A DNA stretch of 64,000 nt from the NCBI RefSeq assembly GCF_004135735.1, contig NZ_CP012670.1, forward strand, positions 8,448,501-8,512,500. Direction: 5' to 3'. Under the pieces are notes generated by a model. It saw only the letters and a list, made by a program, of their open reading frames with translations, did no database searches and had not been told where the DNA came from. Positions within the stretch are counted from its first letter, which is position 1. Every line of letters starts with the position of its first letter. Below, piece by piece: positions 30,130 to 40,023 of the stretch. Source of the stretch: Sorangium cellulosum (lineage in GTDB: Bacteria; Myxococcota_A; Polyangia; Polyangiales; Polyangiaceae). The position numbers and the translations under genes were made by a program.

Positions 30130-33100
30130 GCCGCAGGCGGCCTGCGCTCACCCCGGGCCGCCGCGCCGCGCCGCGCCCGGCCTCGCGGCGCGCCGGCCGC
30201 CCGGGCGAGGCGTGGGCCCTGGCCAGGGCGAGGAGCGCGACGGCGAGGCTGCCAAGGCCGGCCGCCCACGAGGCCCCGAGCCGCCCCGGCGCCTCGGAGC
30301 ACGCGCAGCCACGGCCGTACAGGAGCGTGTCGTCGGGCACGGGCGCGGCGGCGGCCTCGCCCCCCGTGCCCCCGCCGCCAGCGCCGGCCGCGCCGCCCGC
30401 GCCCTCGCCGCCGGCGCCCCCCGCGGAGGCGCCGCCGCCCGTGCCCCCCGCGCCGCCGCCCCCTTCGCCCTGCGGCATGCGCACGAGCACGCCGTCCGAT
30501 CCGCGATCCGGCGAGAGCCCCGCGGCCGAGACCGCGCGCACGCCCACGTAGTACTTCGCCCCGTCGAGGAGCGGCAGCCCGCGGATCGAGGCCTCGGAGA
30601 CGTCGCCGACGTCCTGCCACGCCGGCGAGCTCACGTACTCCCCTCGGCCGCCGACGACCGCCACCTGGTAGGACGAGGCCGAAGCGACCCGCGACCACCT
30701 CACGTGGAGCGTGTCCGTGGTCTCGATCTCGTCGACGTCCTCGTCGGCGTCGGGCGAGCGCGGGTCGACGTCCCACACGAGCTCGGGCGCCGGCAGGATC
30801 TCGTGCCGCAGGTTGTAGAGGTAGCCGTCGGCGACGCTCACGACGATGTCGTCGTGGCCGTCGCCGTCCGTGTCCGCGAGGATCGGGGAGCCGACCGGAT
30901 CGCCGAAGGCGTACGACCACACGAGGCGCGCCGAGCACACATCGATCGCGTAGAGGAAGCCGTTCGTGGAGCCGACCACGGCCGTGGAGCCGTCGGAGAC
31001 GCGCCCCGTGAGGTTCCGCGAGATCGCCACGTCGCCGAGCTGGCCCAGGGCGGCGCCCGAGCGCGCCGCGGCCTGCTCGTCGGCGAAGGCGGCGTCGCCG
31101 GCGAGCACGAGGGCGCGCGAGGCGCCGGCCGTGGGGCCCGAGAGCTCGGTGATCGTGAGGCGCGACGGCCGCATGAACGAGCCCTCGACCAGGAGCGACC
31201 TGCGCCCGCACCGGGCGATGGCGCCGTGGGGGTACGGGCGGTCGTCGTCCGCGCTCCGCCAGAGCGCGACGCCGAGGTCGTGCGGCAGCGTCCGGGCAGG
31301 GTAGCGCCCTCCCTGGAGCGTCATCTCGAGCTGCGGCCCCCCGGACACGTCGGCGAGGATCGGCATGAAGTAGGTGAGCTGCTCCGGGCTCTGGCCGAGG
31401 GGGCTCCCGTCCCGGCCCGAGAGCACCCGGGCGGCGTTGATCGCCACGGCGACGTCGTCCGCGCCGTCGCCGTCCCAGTCGGCGATGGCGGCCGCCTGGG
31501 TCCCGGCAGAGGCGCGGATGCCGTGCCTCCAGCGGACGCCGCCGCCCGGCTCGAGCGCGAGGATCTCGGTGCTCAGGGTCGGATCGGCCGTGATCGCCAC
31601 GAGCTCGAGCGCGCCGTCCCCGTCGACGTCGCCGTGCAGCACGTCCCAAGCCGGCGGCTTCTCCAGGGCGATCTCGCTCGTCTGCCGGCCGTTCGCGTCG
31701 AGCGTCGCGACGGAGTACCTCGCCGGATCGGTGAGCGGGTGCCGCCGCCGGAAGCACGCGAGGGTCGCCGGCGAGCCGCCCTCGGCGGGGACGATGGACG
31801 CGCCGAAGGCGTCCATCGCGCGCCAGGCGACCTTGGCCGGGGCGACGTTGCTCGCGCCCCTGGCGTCGAGCCGCACGAGGTCTCCCCGGCTGTCGACGAC
31901 GACGACGCTGTCCGCCGTGTCGCCCGGGAACAGCCGCGCCGCGAGCGGGGCGCGGCCGAAATCGATGAAGGCGCCCGGCCCCGTGCTGTAGCCGCCGGCG
32001 CGCAGCCCCGGCAGGATCTCGCGCCCCTCCTGCACGAGGTTCGTGGGCGCGAGCGAGGCGTCGAGCAGCGAGACGAACCCGTCATCGCGGGAGACGACGA
32101 GCCGCGGCGAGGCCGGCGACGTCGCCGGGGGCACGTCGAGCGCGGCGAGGCCGACGCCGGGCTCGACGGGATAGACCGCGGCCATGGACGCCTGGCCCCC
32201 GAGCACCTCGTAGGCGGTGAGCGCCACGGGCTCCGAGGTGGCCTCGAGCACGAGCTCGCCGAGCCCGTCGCCCGTGAGATCCGGCGTGACGAGCGCGGCG
32301 CCGAGGCTCGTCTCTCGCGCCCTCGACCAGTCGATCCGCGTCCGCACCCGCTCTCCGTGGAGCGAGAAGAGCCGCTCGACCGGCGGGCTCGCCCCGCGCC
32401 TGAAGCGGAAGGCGGACACCCGCTCTTCGCGCGAGGAGAGGATCCATCGCTCGGCGCCGGCCGCGCCCGCGATCGCGCCCTGCGCGATCTCGTCGGGGAT
32501 GACGGCGAGCTCGGCGCCGGAGGCCGCGTCGAGCACGTACGTCGCCCAGGCATCCCCGGACTTGCCGCTCGCCAGCACCTCGAGCGCGCCGTCGCCGTCG
32601 AGATCCCAGGAGAGGCGCGTCGGGGCGCGGGCGTCGCCGCCCTCGTTCGGGCTGAGCGTCCTGCGCCACACGAGCGCCAGCGAGGGGCTCTCGCCCGGCC
32701 TGTACGCGAGCAGGCTGACCGCGCGCGCCCCCTGCACGCCGTAGACGCGATTCTGGAAGCAGAGCGCGTGCTGGCCGGGGCTCGACCCGTCGCGCAGGGA
32801 CACGGCCTCGCACACCGCGCCGCCGAGGTGAGCGCCGATGCTGGCCGACTCCGCGAACACCTGCCCTGTCCCCGACACGAAGAACATCCGGTCATGGGAG
32901 GAGAGCAGGAGATCGGCTATCCCGTCGCCGTTCCAGTCCCCCACGGTGTCGACCCCGGCGCTGCAGTGATCGCGGCGCGGGAGGGAGGGCAGCCTCTCGA
33001 CCGCGTCGAACCCCCGCGCGAAGCTGTAGATCACGCCCGGGCTGTCGGTCCGCACCGAGCAGCAGCCGCACTCGTCGAGGAAGAGGTCGGCGCGGCCATC

Positions 33101-33619
33101 GCCGTCGAAGTCGGCGAGGCGCGCGGCGCCGAGCGACCCGAGCTCCGAGGCGTTCTCGCGCCACAGGACGGCCCCGCTCGCGCCGTCGATGACCGCCGCC
33201 CCCGCGCCGCTCAGCGCCACCGCCTCGAGCCGCCCGTCGCCGTCGAGATCCTCGACGGCGTGCAGCATCTGGAAGTCCATCGACGGGGTGCTCCAGCGGG
33301 TGGTCCCGCGCGGGTCGGAGCGCACCACGCGGCCGCCGGACACGAAGAGCAGGTCGATCTCGCCGTCCTGGTCCACGTCGCCGGCGAGCACCCTCGACGA
33401 CGCGAGCACGCCGCCGAGGTACGCCCGCCAGTAGGGCGCCGGCTTCAGGATATTGCTCGTCGACTCCGTGGCGCCCGTGCGCTGCGGATCGTGGCGCGCA
33501 GCGCGCCAGTCGGCGGAGGCGACGGCGCCGTCGAGCACGAGCGAGGAGCCCACCGAGATCGCCGCCGCGACGCGTGTTACGATGGCCGATCGTTCCATTC
33601 GGGTCGTCCGGGCGCGCAT
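30119..33619 (-). CDS. large FG-GAP/VCBS-repeat surface protein with MYXO-CTERM tail
   Basis: About 1166 residues. A signal peptide (AIVTRVAAAISVGSSLVLDGAVASA) is followed by many D-x-D-G-D-x-x-D repeats (DVDQDGEIDLLFV, DLDGDGRLEAVAL, DFDGDGRADLFL, DWNGDGIADLLL, DTDGDGHDDIVV), as in FG-GAP beta-propellers that bind calcium. A fibronectin-III-like module lies near the end, then a Gly-rich spacer, then GRGCACSE, a hydrophobic segment and a basic end: the MYXO-CTERM sorting arrangement. ATG 33619 is used; ATG 33598 is almost as good. Location between the O-antigen genes suggests a surface role; it could be a sugar-binding or adhesion protein. Confidence 0.87.
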   Translation of the reverse strand: MRARTTRMERSAIVTRVAAAISVGSSLVLDGAVASADWRAARHDPQRTGATESTSNILKPAPYWRAYLGGVLASSRVLAGDVDQDGEIDLLFVSGGRVVRSDPRGTTRWSTPSMDFQMLHAVEDLDGDGRLEAVALSGAGAAVIDGASGAVLWRENASELGSLGAARLADFDGDGRADLFLDECGCCSVRTDSPGVIYSFARGFDAVERLPSLPRRDHCSAGVDTVGDWNGDGIADLLLSSHDRMFFVSGTGQVFAESASIGAHLGGAVCEAVSLRDGSSPGQHALCFQNRVYGVQGARAVSLLAYRPGESPSLALVWRRTLSPNEGGDARAPTRLSWDLDGDGALEVLASGKSGDAWATYVLDAASGAELAVIPDEIAQGAIAGAAGAERWILSSREERVSAFRFRRGASPPVERLFSLHGERVRTRIDWSRARETSLGAALVTPDLTGDGLGELVLEATSEPVALTAYEVLGGQASMAAVYPVEPGVGLAALDVPPATSPASPRLVVSRDDGFVSLLDASLAPTNLVQEGREILPGLRAGGYSTGPGAFIDFGRAPLAARLFPGDTADSVVVVDSRGDLVRLDARGASNVAPAKVAWRAMDAFGASIVPAEGGSPATLACFRRRHPLTDPARYSVATLDANGRQTSEIALEKPPAWDVLHGDVDGDGALELVAITADPTLSTEILALEPGGGVRWRHGIRASAGTQAAAIADWDGDGADDVAVAINAARVLSGRDGSPLGQSPEQLTYFMPILADVSGGPQLEMTLQGGRYPARTLPHDLGVALWRSADDDRPYPHGAIARCGRRSLLVEGSFMRPSRLTITELSGPTAGASRALVLAGDAAFADEQAAARSGAALGQLGDVAISRNLTGRVSDGSTAVVGSTNGFLYAIDVCSARLVWSYAFGDPVGSPILADTDGDGHDDIVVSVADGYLYNLRHEILPAPELVWDVDPRSPDADEDVDEIETTDTLHVRWSRVASASSYQVAVVGGRGEYVSSPAWQDVGDVSEASIRGLPLLDGAKYYVGVRAVSAAGLSPDRGSDGVLVRMPQGEGGGGAGGTGGGASAGGAGGEGAGGAAGAGGGGTGGEAAAAPVPDDTLLYGRGCACSEAPGRLGASWAAGLGSLAVALLALARAHASPGRPARREAGRGAARRPGVSAGRLRPTG

Positions 33620-33857
33620 TCTGCTCTGGCCCGCGCGGCGCGCGGCGAGAGTGTACTCCATCGCCGTGGAGGTACCACCGCACACGAAGTGCGACAGCTC
33701 TCCGCGCCACGGACGAGGCCGCGTTCAGCGTGAAGCGCACCCTGCCCTACATACGCCCCGGATTCGGATCGCCAGCTTGAATTTTTAGGGCCCGGGAAGC
33801 ACCCTAGCCCCCCGCGCGGACCTCTACCTCGATGAAAGCGCCGCGAGCGCACGACTT

Positions 33858-36146
33858 ATGGCCGACGAAACCAGAGCTTCCTCCCCGAATGCCCACCGCA
33901 ATGACGCCCCTGGCGAGCGCGTTTTCGATCTCGTCGCGGCCTTGCGCGCGGTCGGCAAGCACTGGGCCATCGCGCTGACGACCCTGGTCTTCGTCGCCCT
34001 CAGCGTCACCTTTTACACGCTCGGACAGAAGAAGATCTACCAGTCGTCGGCGACGGTGCAGTTCGACCCGAACCCCCCTCGGCCGCTCGGGCGCGATGTC
34101 GACACCGTGGTCGACATGGGCGCTGGCTCGTACTGGAACAACCGCGAGTACTACGAGACTCAATACAAGATCATCCGTTCGACGCGGGTGGCGCTGGCGG
34201 TCGTCGCGCAGCTCAACCTCCACAACGATGTGTATTTCCTCGACGACCTCCCGCGGGACGCGGCGCCCCCCGCGCCGAGGACCGTCAGCCCGGAGGAGGC
34301 CGCCGACCTCCTGCGCGAAAGGCTCACGGTCGAGCCGGTGAAGGACAGCCGCCTGGCGGTCCTCCGCTACAACGACGCGGATCGCGAGCGGGCCCAGCGC
34401 ATCCTCGCCACCCTGCTCGACATCTACATCGAGCAGAACCTGGACGACGCGCTCGCCTCGACGAACTCCGCGCTCGAGTGGCTGAGGACGCAGCTCGACA
34501 AGCTGAAGGGCGATCTCGAGGCGAGCGAGACGTCGCTCCACGAATACAAGCTCAACAACAACATCCTCGACGTCGATTTCGAGGATCAGACGAACCTGCT
34601 TCGCGAGGAGATGAAGCAGCTCAACGACGCCCTCACGGCCGTGCGCACGAAGCGCGAGGAGTACGCCGCGCGCAACCACGAGCTGTCGAAGCTCGACCCG
34701 AACGACCCGCTCACCGTCCCCGCCTCCGAGCTCATCCAGAGCCCGGTCCTCCAGATGCTGCGCGCGCGCCACGAGGAGGCCGTCCGCGAGCGCGACGCCC
34801 TCCTCGGCGCCGGCAAGGGGGAGAACCACCCGGAGGTCCGCGCCGCGACCGAGCGGCTGGCCGCGACCCGGAACGCGCTGATCGCCGAGATCAAGAACGT
34901 CCAGGGGGCCGTGAGCCGCGATCTCGCCATCGTGAAGCGCCAGGAGGCGGGGCTCGCGGCGCTGATCGAGGACGCGAGGCGGCAGGCGTTCGAGCTGAAC
35001 TCCCTCAAGATCGAGTACGACCGGCTGCGCCGGACGAAGGACAACACCGAGAAGCTCTATCAGCTCGTCCTCGAGCGCACGAAGGAGAGCGATCTGCAGC
35101 GGATGTTGCGGGTGAACAACATCCGCGTCCTCGACAGGCCCAATGTCCCGCTCACCGCGCTCCGGCCCCGCGTGGCGGTCAACATCATGGTGGGCATCCT
35201 GGCCGGGCTGCTCCTCGGGATCGGCGCGGCCCTGGGGCGGGCGATGCTCGATCGGACGCTGAAGACGCCGGATGAGGTCGAGCGGGAGCTCGGGCTGCCG
35301 TTCCTGGGCCTCCTGCCGGAGTTCGACAGGCGGGACAGGAAGGAGGCCGGTCCGCGCAGGGGGCGCCGCCGCGGCAAGCTCGCGGCCGAGCCGGGCCGCC
35401 GCGAGCTCATCGTGCACGATCAGCCGACGAGCGGCATCGCCGAGGCGGCGCGCGCGATCCGGACCAACCTGCTCTTCATGTCGCCCGACCGGCCGTACAA
35501 GACGCTGCTCATCGCGAGCGCCGGCCCGAGCGAGGGCAAGACGACGGTGTGCTGCTGCATCGCCGTCGCGATGGCGCAGGCCGGGCAGCGGGTCGTCCTC
35601 ATCGACTGCGATCTCCGCCGGCCGCGCCTCCACAGGATCTTCGGCAAGGGGCCGGAGGTCGGCGTCACCAGCGCGCTGCTCGACGACTCCGTGGTCGACG
35701 ACGAGGCCGCGCTCAGGACCGAGGTGGAGAACCTCTACGTCATCCCCGCGGGCCCCATCCCGCCGAACCCGGCCGAGCTCCTGCACAGCGATCGCTTCAA
35801 GGCGCTGCTCCGCAAGCTCCAGGAGCGCTTCGACCGGGTGATCATCGACAGCCCTCCGATCGTCGCGGTCACCGACGGCGCCGTGCTGTCGACGCAGGTC
35901 GACGGCGCCGTGCTCGTCGTGCGCGCCGCCGCCACGACGCACGACTTCGCGCGCCACGGCACGCGGTCGTTGCAGGACGTCGGCGGCAAGGTCATCGGGG
36001 CCGTGCTGAACGCCGTCGACCTGAACCGGCAGGAGTACGGCTTCTACCATTATTACGGCTACAAGAAGGACGGCTATTACCAGGCGACCCCCGAGCCGGC
36101 GGCCGCCGAGGGAGGCGACGCCCCCCCGCCTCCCCTGCCGAACTGA
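33858..36146 (+). CDS. Wzc-type polysaccharide co-polymerase / BY-family tyrosine autokinase
   Basis: 762 residues. An N-terminal Wzz chain-length domain with TM1 near 35-55 is followed by a long coiled periplasmic region (about 170-420) and a second TM near 445-470. The cytosolic ATPase has Walker A GPSEGKTT, Walker A' VVLIDCDLRRPR and Walker B VIIDSPP. The C-terminus bears a tyrosine cluster (about 727-741, YGFYHYYGYKKDGYY) where autophosphorylation occurs in the family. It controls chain length and export of capsule/exopolysaccharide with a Wza/Wzy partner. It is followed 12 bases later by the polymerase gene, so the two form an operon. Confidence 0.95.
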   Translation: MADETRASSPNAHRNDAPGERVFDLVAALRAVGKHWAIALTTLVFVALSVTFYTLGQKKIYQSSATVQFDPNPPRPLGRDVDTVVDMGAGSYWNNREYYETQYKIIRSTRVALAVVAQLNLHNDVYFLDDLPRDAAPPAPRTVSPEEAADLLRERLTVEPVKDSRLAVLRYNDADRERAQRILATLLDIYIEQNLDDALASTNSALEWLRTQLDKLKGDLEASETSLHEYKLNNNILDVDFEDQTNLLREEMKQLNDALTAVRTKREEYAARNHELSKLDPNDPLTVPASELIQSPVLQMLRARHEEAVRERDALLGAGKGENHPEVRAATERLAATRNALIAEIKNVQGAVSRDLAIVKRQEAGLAALIEDARRQAFELNSLKIEYDRLRRTKDNTEKLYQLVLERTKESDLQRMLRVNNIRVLDRPNVPLTALRPRVAVNIMVGILAGLLLGIGAALGRAMLDRTLKTPDEVERELGLPFLGLLPEFDRRDRKEAGPRRGRRRGKLAAEPGRRELIVHDQPTSGIAEAARAIRTNLLFMSPDRPYKTLLIASAGPSEGKTTVCCCIAVAMAQAGQRVVLIDCDLRRPRLHRIFGKGPEVGVTSALLDDSVVDDEAALRTEVENLYVIPAGPIPPNPAELLHSDRFKALLRKLQERFDRVIIDSPPIVAVTDGAVLSTQVDGAVLVVRAAATTHDFARHGTRSLQDVGGKVIGAVLNAVDLNRQEYGFYHYYGYKKDGYYQATPEPAAAEGGDAPPPPLPN

Positions 36147-36158
36147 GGAACACCGCCG

Positions 36159-37724
36159 TTGCTCTCGCCGTCGTTCTTCTCTTCACGTCTCCCGCGCGCG
36201 CGCGGCGCGGGGCGCGCCGCCGGGGCGGCCGGCGCGGGCACGAAGCCCCGCTCGCGGCTCGTGGTGACGCTCGTCGTCGCCGCGCTGGCGACGACCGGCC
36301 CTGTCCTCGAGAGCGCGCTCGGCGAGGGGCGCGGCTGGACGCTCGGCTTCCTGATCCTCTTGATCGCCCCGTCGCTCGCCCGCGCCGGCGGCCCGCGCTT
36401 CCACCCGCTGGATCCGGAGACCTACGTCCCGGCGAGCTACTTCCTCAGCGTCGGCTATGCGCCCGTCCTGGGGCTCGTGATGTCCTCGAGCTTCGCGCTG
36501 TCGAGCCGTGACACGGCGGCGATGCAGATCGCCTACGCCGGCGCGGCCGCGTGCGCGCTCGTGTGCACCGCGATGAGCCGCGTCCCGGAGCCCCCCAACA
36601 CGGCGCTCCTGGTCCCGTCGGACCGGCCGAGGGCGATGCTCGACCAGGACTGGGGGGCGATCGCCGTGGGCGTGGTCGGGCTCGGGCTCGTGGCGGCCTT
36701 GCTCGCCTCGATCGGCGTCGGGCGGGTCTTCTCGATCGGCTACAGCGACATGCACCTCGCGGAGGACGGCAAAGGGATGCTGGGCGCGGGCTGGTACCTG
36801 GTCCGGATCGCGATCGTCTACTGCTTTCTCCGGCTCGCCTCGCTCCGCAAGGCCGGTCTGCCCGCCCCGCGGGTGCTGATCGTCGCGGGGGCGTGCTTGC
36901 TCGTGAGCATCCTCTTCAACACCGTGATCGGGCGGCGGGGGCCCCTCGTCTGGACGGCCCTGTCGATCGGGCTCGCCCTGCACGCCTACGGCATCCAGAT
37001 CCGGCGCCTGTGGCTGGCCCTCGGGATGGTGTGCGCCCTCTTTTACGGCATCGCCATCCAGGGCGCCCGGGCCCAGCAAGGCGAAGGGTTCGAGGCGCAG
37101 ATCTCCTCGGCGATGGCGCACCTCGAGCAGACCGAGAACGTGCTGGATATCGGGGAGTTCCGGCGGATCTACGAGAACCTGGTCGTCGTGGCGAACGAGA
37201 AGCCTTCCCTGGTCCACTACCCCGGAGAGAGCTGGGTCAACGGGTTTCTCATCCTGGTGCCCAAGCCGATCTGGCCCGATCGACCGCTCGGCCTGGGACA
37301 ACGCTACGTCATGTGGATAGCGCCCGATTTCGCGCGTCACGGGGGCGGCTTCGCGATGAGCGCCACCGCGGAGGGGTACCTGAACTTCGGCTATCTCGGC
37401 ACGTTCATCGAGGTCGCGGTGTTCAGCGCGCTCTTCTTCTTTCATCCGCTCAACGTCGCGGCCGCGCGCGACGCGACGATGCTCATCCGCGCCACGGCCG
37501 CCTGCCTCGCCTCGTTCGCGTACAACCAGTTTCGAGGTGAGCTCACGTCGCTGCTCAAGATCACCGTCTCGCTGGGGATCGCGCTGATCGCCGCGCTCGT
37601 GCTCGCCTCGCTGTCGAGGCACGTCCGCCGTGGGCTCGCGTCGCTCGCCTCGGTGCGACGGGGGGGCGCCGGCGGGAGCCTGCGCGACCCGCGCCTCGGC
37701 CGGCGGTCAGCGCCGGGCGGATAG
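36159..37724 (+). CDS. O-antigen polymerase (Wzy-like) membrane protein
   Basis: 521 residues with about ten to twelve hydrophobic spans and a large loop before the last few spans (EFRRIYENLVVVANEKPSL...PKPIWPDRPLG...ATAEGYLNFGYLGTFIEV; the landmarks are separate pieces). The arrangement and the late GYLNFGYLG block fit oligosaccharide-repeat polymerases that link repeat units at the outer face of the inner membrane. The start is a TTG with GAGG 11 bases upstream; no in-frame ATG lies early enough. It follows the Wzc gene directly, matching a Wzx/Wzy-type export system, although no flippase gene is in the window. Confidence 0.82.
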   Translation: MLSPSFFSSRLPRARGAGRAAGAAGAGTKPRSRLVVTLVVAALATTGPVLESALGEGRGWTLGFLILLIAPSLARAGGPRFHPLDPETYVPASYFLSVGYAPVLGLVMSSSFALSSRDTAAMQIAYAGAAACALVCTAMSRVPEPPNTALLVPSDRPRAMLDQDWGAIAVGVVGLGLVAALLASIGVGRVFSIGYSDMHLAEDGKGMLGAGWYLVRIAIVYCFLRLASLRKAGLPAPRVLIVAGACLLVSILFNTVIGRRGPLVWTALSIGLALHAYGIQIRRLWLALGMVCALFYGIAIQGARAQQGEGFEAQISSAMAHLEQTENVLDIGEFRRIYENLVVVANEKPSLVHYPGESWVNGFLILVPKPIWPDRPLGLGQRYVMWIAPDFARHGGGFAMSATAEGYLNFGYLGTFIEVAVFSALFFFHPLNVAAARDATMLIRATAACLASFAYNQFRGELTSLLKITVSLGIALIAALVLASLSRHVRRGLASLASVRRGGAGGSLRDPRLGRRSAPGG

Positions 37725-37782
37725 ACGCCGCGTCGATCTGGTATGGTCGCGCCGCGAAGCAGACCGCCGGCGCGATCGAGCG

Positions 37783-37822
37783 CCTCCTCGTGAGGAGACC
37801 TCCTCGTGAGGGGACCTCCTCC
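37783..37822. repeat. 2.5 copies of a 16-bp repeat, each a small hairpin
   Basis: CCTCCTCGTGAGGAGA (37783) is followed by the same unit with one change (37799) and a partial third. Each contains CCTC-CTCGT-GAGG, a 4-bp stem. It lies in the 145-base gap before the GT4 gene. Confidence 0.8.
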
Positions 37823-37869
37823 ACCGGGCGGGCTCCGCCGGACGGTCTGACCGAATCGCCACGCGACCC

Positions 37870-39111
37870 ATGCGCATTCTTTACGTCTCGCCCTACTTCC
37901 CTCCCGAGCCGGGGGCCCCTGCTGCCCGCGTCTCGGAGCTCGCCCGAGCCTGGCGACGTGACGGGCACGAGGTCACGGTCCTCACGGGCATGCCCAACCA
38001 CCCGACCGGGGTGATCCCGCCCGAGTACCGCGGCCGCCTCCGCGTCGAGGAGGACTTCCATGGCGTCCGCGTCCTCCGCACCTGGATCTATGCCGCCGCC
38101 AACCGGGGCAAGGTGCGCCGCTCGCTCGCGTACGGCTCCTTCGCCCTGTCCGCGCTCACGCTCGCGCAGCTCGATCTGCCCGGCGCCGACGTGCTCATCG
38201 CGACGAGCCCGCAGTTCCTCTCGGCCGTGGCCGGCTACGGCCTCGCCGCGCTCCGCCGGACGCCGTTCGTCTTCGAGGTGCGCGATCTCTGGCCCGAGTC
38301 GATCGTGGCCGTGGGCGCCCTGCCGGAGGGCCACGCGGTCGTGCGGGGGCTCACGCTCGTCGAGGAGCACCTCTACCGGGCGGCCGACGAGATCGTCGTC
38401 GTCACCCGGCGCTTCCGCGAGCGGCTGATCGAGCGGGGCGTGCCCGCGGACAAGATCGAGATCATCCGCAACGGCGTGGATCTCGGCCGCTTCACGCCCG
38501 CCCCGCGCGACACGCCCCTGCGCGCGAGGCTCGGCTTCGGCGATCGCGTCGTCGTCGCCTACGTGGGCACGCACGGGATGGCGCACGGCCTCTCCGCCGT
38601 GCTCGACGTGGCGAACGGGCTCCGCGCGCGCGACGACCTCCGCTTCCTGTTCGTCGGCGAGGGGGCGGAGCGCGCGAGCCTCGAGGCGCGCGCCCGGGAG
38701 CTCGGGCTCTCCAACGTGACGTTCCTCGGCGCGCTCCCGCGCGACGCGATCCCGGAGGTCTACGCCACGGCCGACATCTGCCTGGTCCCGCTGCGGCGAG
38801 CGGAGCTCTTCCAGACGGTCATCCCTTCCAAGATCTTCGAGATCCTCGCCATGGAACGGCCCATCGTGATCTCCGTGGACGGCGAGGCGCGGGCCATCGT
38901 CGAGGAGGCGCGGGCCGGCGTCTTCGCGCCGCCGGAGGACGTGCCGGCCATGACGCAGGCCATCGTCGACCTCGCCGCCGATCCCGCGCGGCGGGGGCGC
39001 ATGGGCGAGGCCGGGCGGGACCACGTCATCCGCTCGTTCGATCGCGACACGCTCGCGCGCGAATACGCGGCGCTCCTGGAGCAGGTCGCGCGGAGGGGCA
39101 GCCGGCGCTGA
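37870..39111 (+). CDS. family-4 glycosyltransferase (WbuB-like)
   Basis: 413 residues with the GT-B layout. The N-terminal domain begins ILYVSPYFPPEPGAPAARVSEL and has FEVRDLWPES (acceptor side). The C-terminal donor domain has YVGTHGMAHGL and the E-x7-E-like region PSKIFEILAMERPIV...EGEARAIVEEARAG that binds the nucleotide sugar. Such enzymes add hexose or N-acetyl sugars to lipid-linked repeat units in the cytoplasm. The donor cannot be told. It is downstream of the polymerase and converges on the methyltransferase gene. Confidence 0.93.
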   Translation: MRILYVSPYFPPEPGAPAARVSELARAWRRDGHEVTVLTGMPNHPTGVIPPEYRGRLRVEEDFHGVRVLRTWIYAAANRGKVRRSLAYGSFALSALTLAQLDLPGADVLIATSPQFLSAVAGYGLAALRRTPFVFEVRDLWPESIVAVGALPEGHAVVRGLTLVEEHLYRAADEIVVVTRRFRERLIERGVPADKIEIIRNGVDLGRFTPAPRDTPLRARLGFGDRVVVAYVGTHGMAHGLSAVLDVANGLRARDDLRFLFVGEGAERASLEARARELGLSNVTFLGALPRDAIPEVYATADICLVPLRRAELFQTVIPSKIFEILAMERPIVISVDGEARAIVEEARAGVFAPPEDVPAMTQAIVDLAADPARRGRMGEAGRDHVIRSFDRDTLAREYAALLEQVARRGSRR

Positions 39112-39219
39112 TCCCGTGTCGCCCAGGCTCGTCCTGGATCGTGCGGGTGCGGGGCCTCGCCGCGCTGCCCGGCCCCCGGGCGAGGAGGCTCGTGGGCGGC
39201 GCGGGGCCCTCGCCGGGCC

Positions 39220-39966
39220 CTACTCGCGCACGAGGCTGCCGGTGAGCGTGATGCGGAACGGCGCGAGCGCCTCGACCTTGTCGAGCACGAGGTGCATCGC
39301 CATCACCGCCTGGTGCACCCCCGGGAAGAGCACCGTGTAGGTCGGGTGATCGACCCCCGTGTAGAGCCTGTCCACGCGGAAGCCCGTCTCCCTGGCAATG
39401 CGGTCCACGGCCCATACGGTGTTCATGCGGAAGTAGGTCGGGTACGGCTTGGCGTTGCTGGTGCCGTTCTTCGCGCGCAAGAGGCCCACGTAGAACTTGT
39501 GGAACCAGTACGGCGTCCAGTGCGTCGCGACGCCCGTGTACGAGAGCAGGTTCGGCGCCGTGAACACGAAGCGCCCGCCCGGGCGCAGGAGCCGGTGCGC
39601 CTCGCGCAGCACCGCCTCGGGCTTCTCCAGGTGCTCGAGCAGGTGGTCCGCGGCGACCACGTCCGCGCAGCCGTCCGGCAGCGGGATCGACTCGCCATAG
39701 GCGCAGATGCGCTGCGTCGCCGGGTTCTGCGCGAGCGCCTGCTCGTCGGGATCGACGGCGTAGATCGTCTTGCCCTCGAGCGGCACCGTCGCCACCTTGC
39801 CGAACCACAGCGGCCCGCAGCCCAGGTGGATCACGTCCCTGGCCGGCGCGACCGCCTCGTCCACCATGCCCTGGTAGACCTTCCAGTAGTGCGTGCGGCT
39901 GGTGAACCGATAATAAAGCTCGTTCGTCTTCTTGTTGAAGCGAACGATCGAGCGGACAATCTCCAC
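39220..39966 (-). CDS. class I SAM-dependent methyltransferase
   Basis: 248 residues with a methyltransferase-11-type core: VIHLGCGPLWFGKVA (motif I), the acidic AVDPDE end of strand 2, VVAADHLLEHLEKPEAVLREAHRLLRPGG (motifs around strands 4-5; listed as landmarks). A C-terminal extension (about 150-248) may bind the acceptor. GTG 39966 is supported by GAGGAG 5 bases upstream. It lies 57 bases below the WecA-type gene in the same direction, so it is probably in the same operon and may methylate a sugar or lipid-linked intermediate; the substrate is unknown. Confidence 0.9.
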   Translation of the reverse strand: MEIVRSIVRFNKKTNELYYRFTSRTHYWKVYQGMVDEAVAPARDVIHLGCGPLWFGKVATVPLEGKTIYAVDPDEQALAQNPATQRICAYGESIPLPDGCADVVAADHLLEHLEKPEAVLREAHRLLRPGGRFVFTAPNLLSYTGVATHWTPYWFHKFYVGLLRAKNGTSNAKPYPTYFRMNTVWAVDRIARETGFRVDRLYTGVDHPTYTVLFPGVHQAVMAMHLVLDKVEALAPFRITLTGSLVRE

Positions 39967-40023
39967 GACATCTCCTCGGTCACGGGCAGCGACGCGGGCG
40001 CGTCGGCTGCGGGGTGAACGGCG

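Noticed and set aside
30212..33733. 1173-codon plus-strand frame opposite the FG-GAP gene
   Set aside because: Antisense shadow: Arg/Ala/Gly/Glu-rich with no domain, while the minus strand has clear repeats and a sorting tail.
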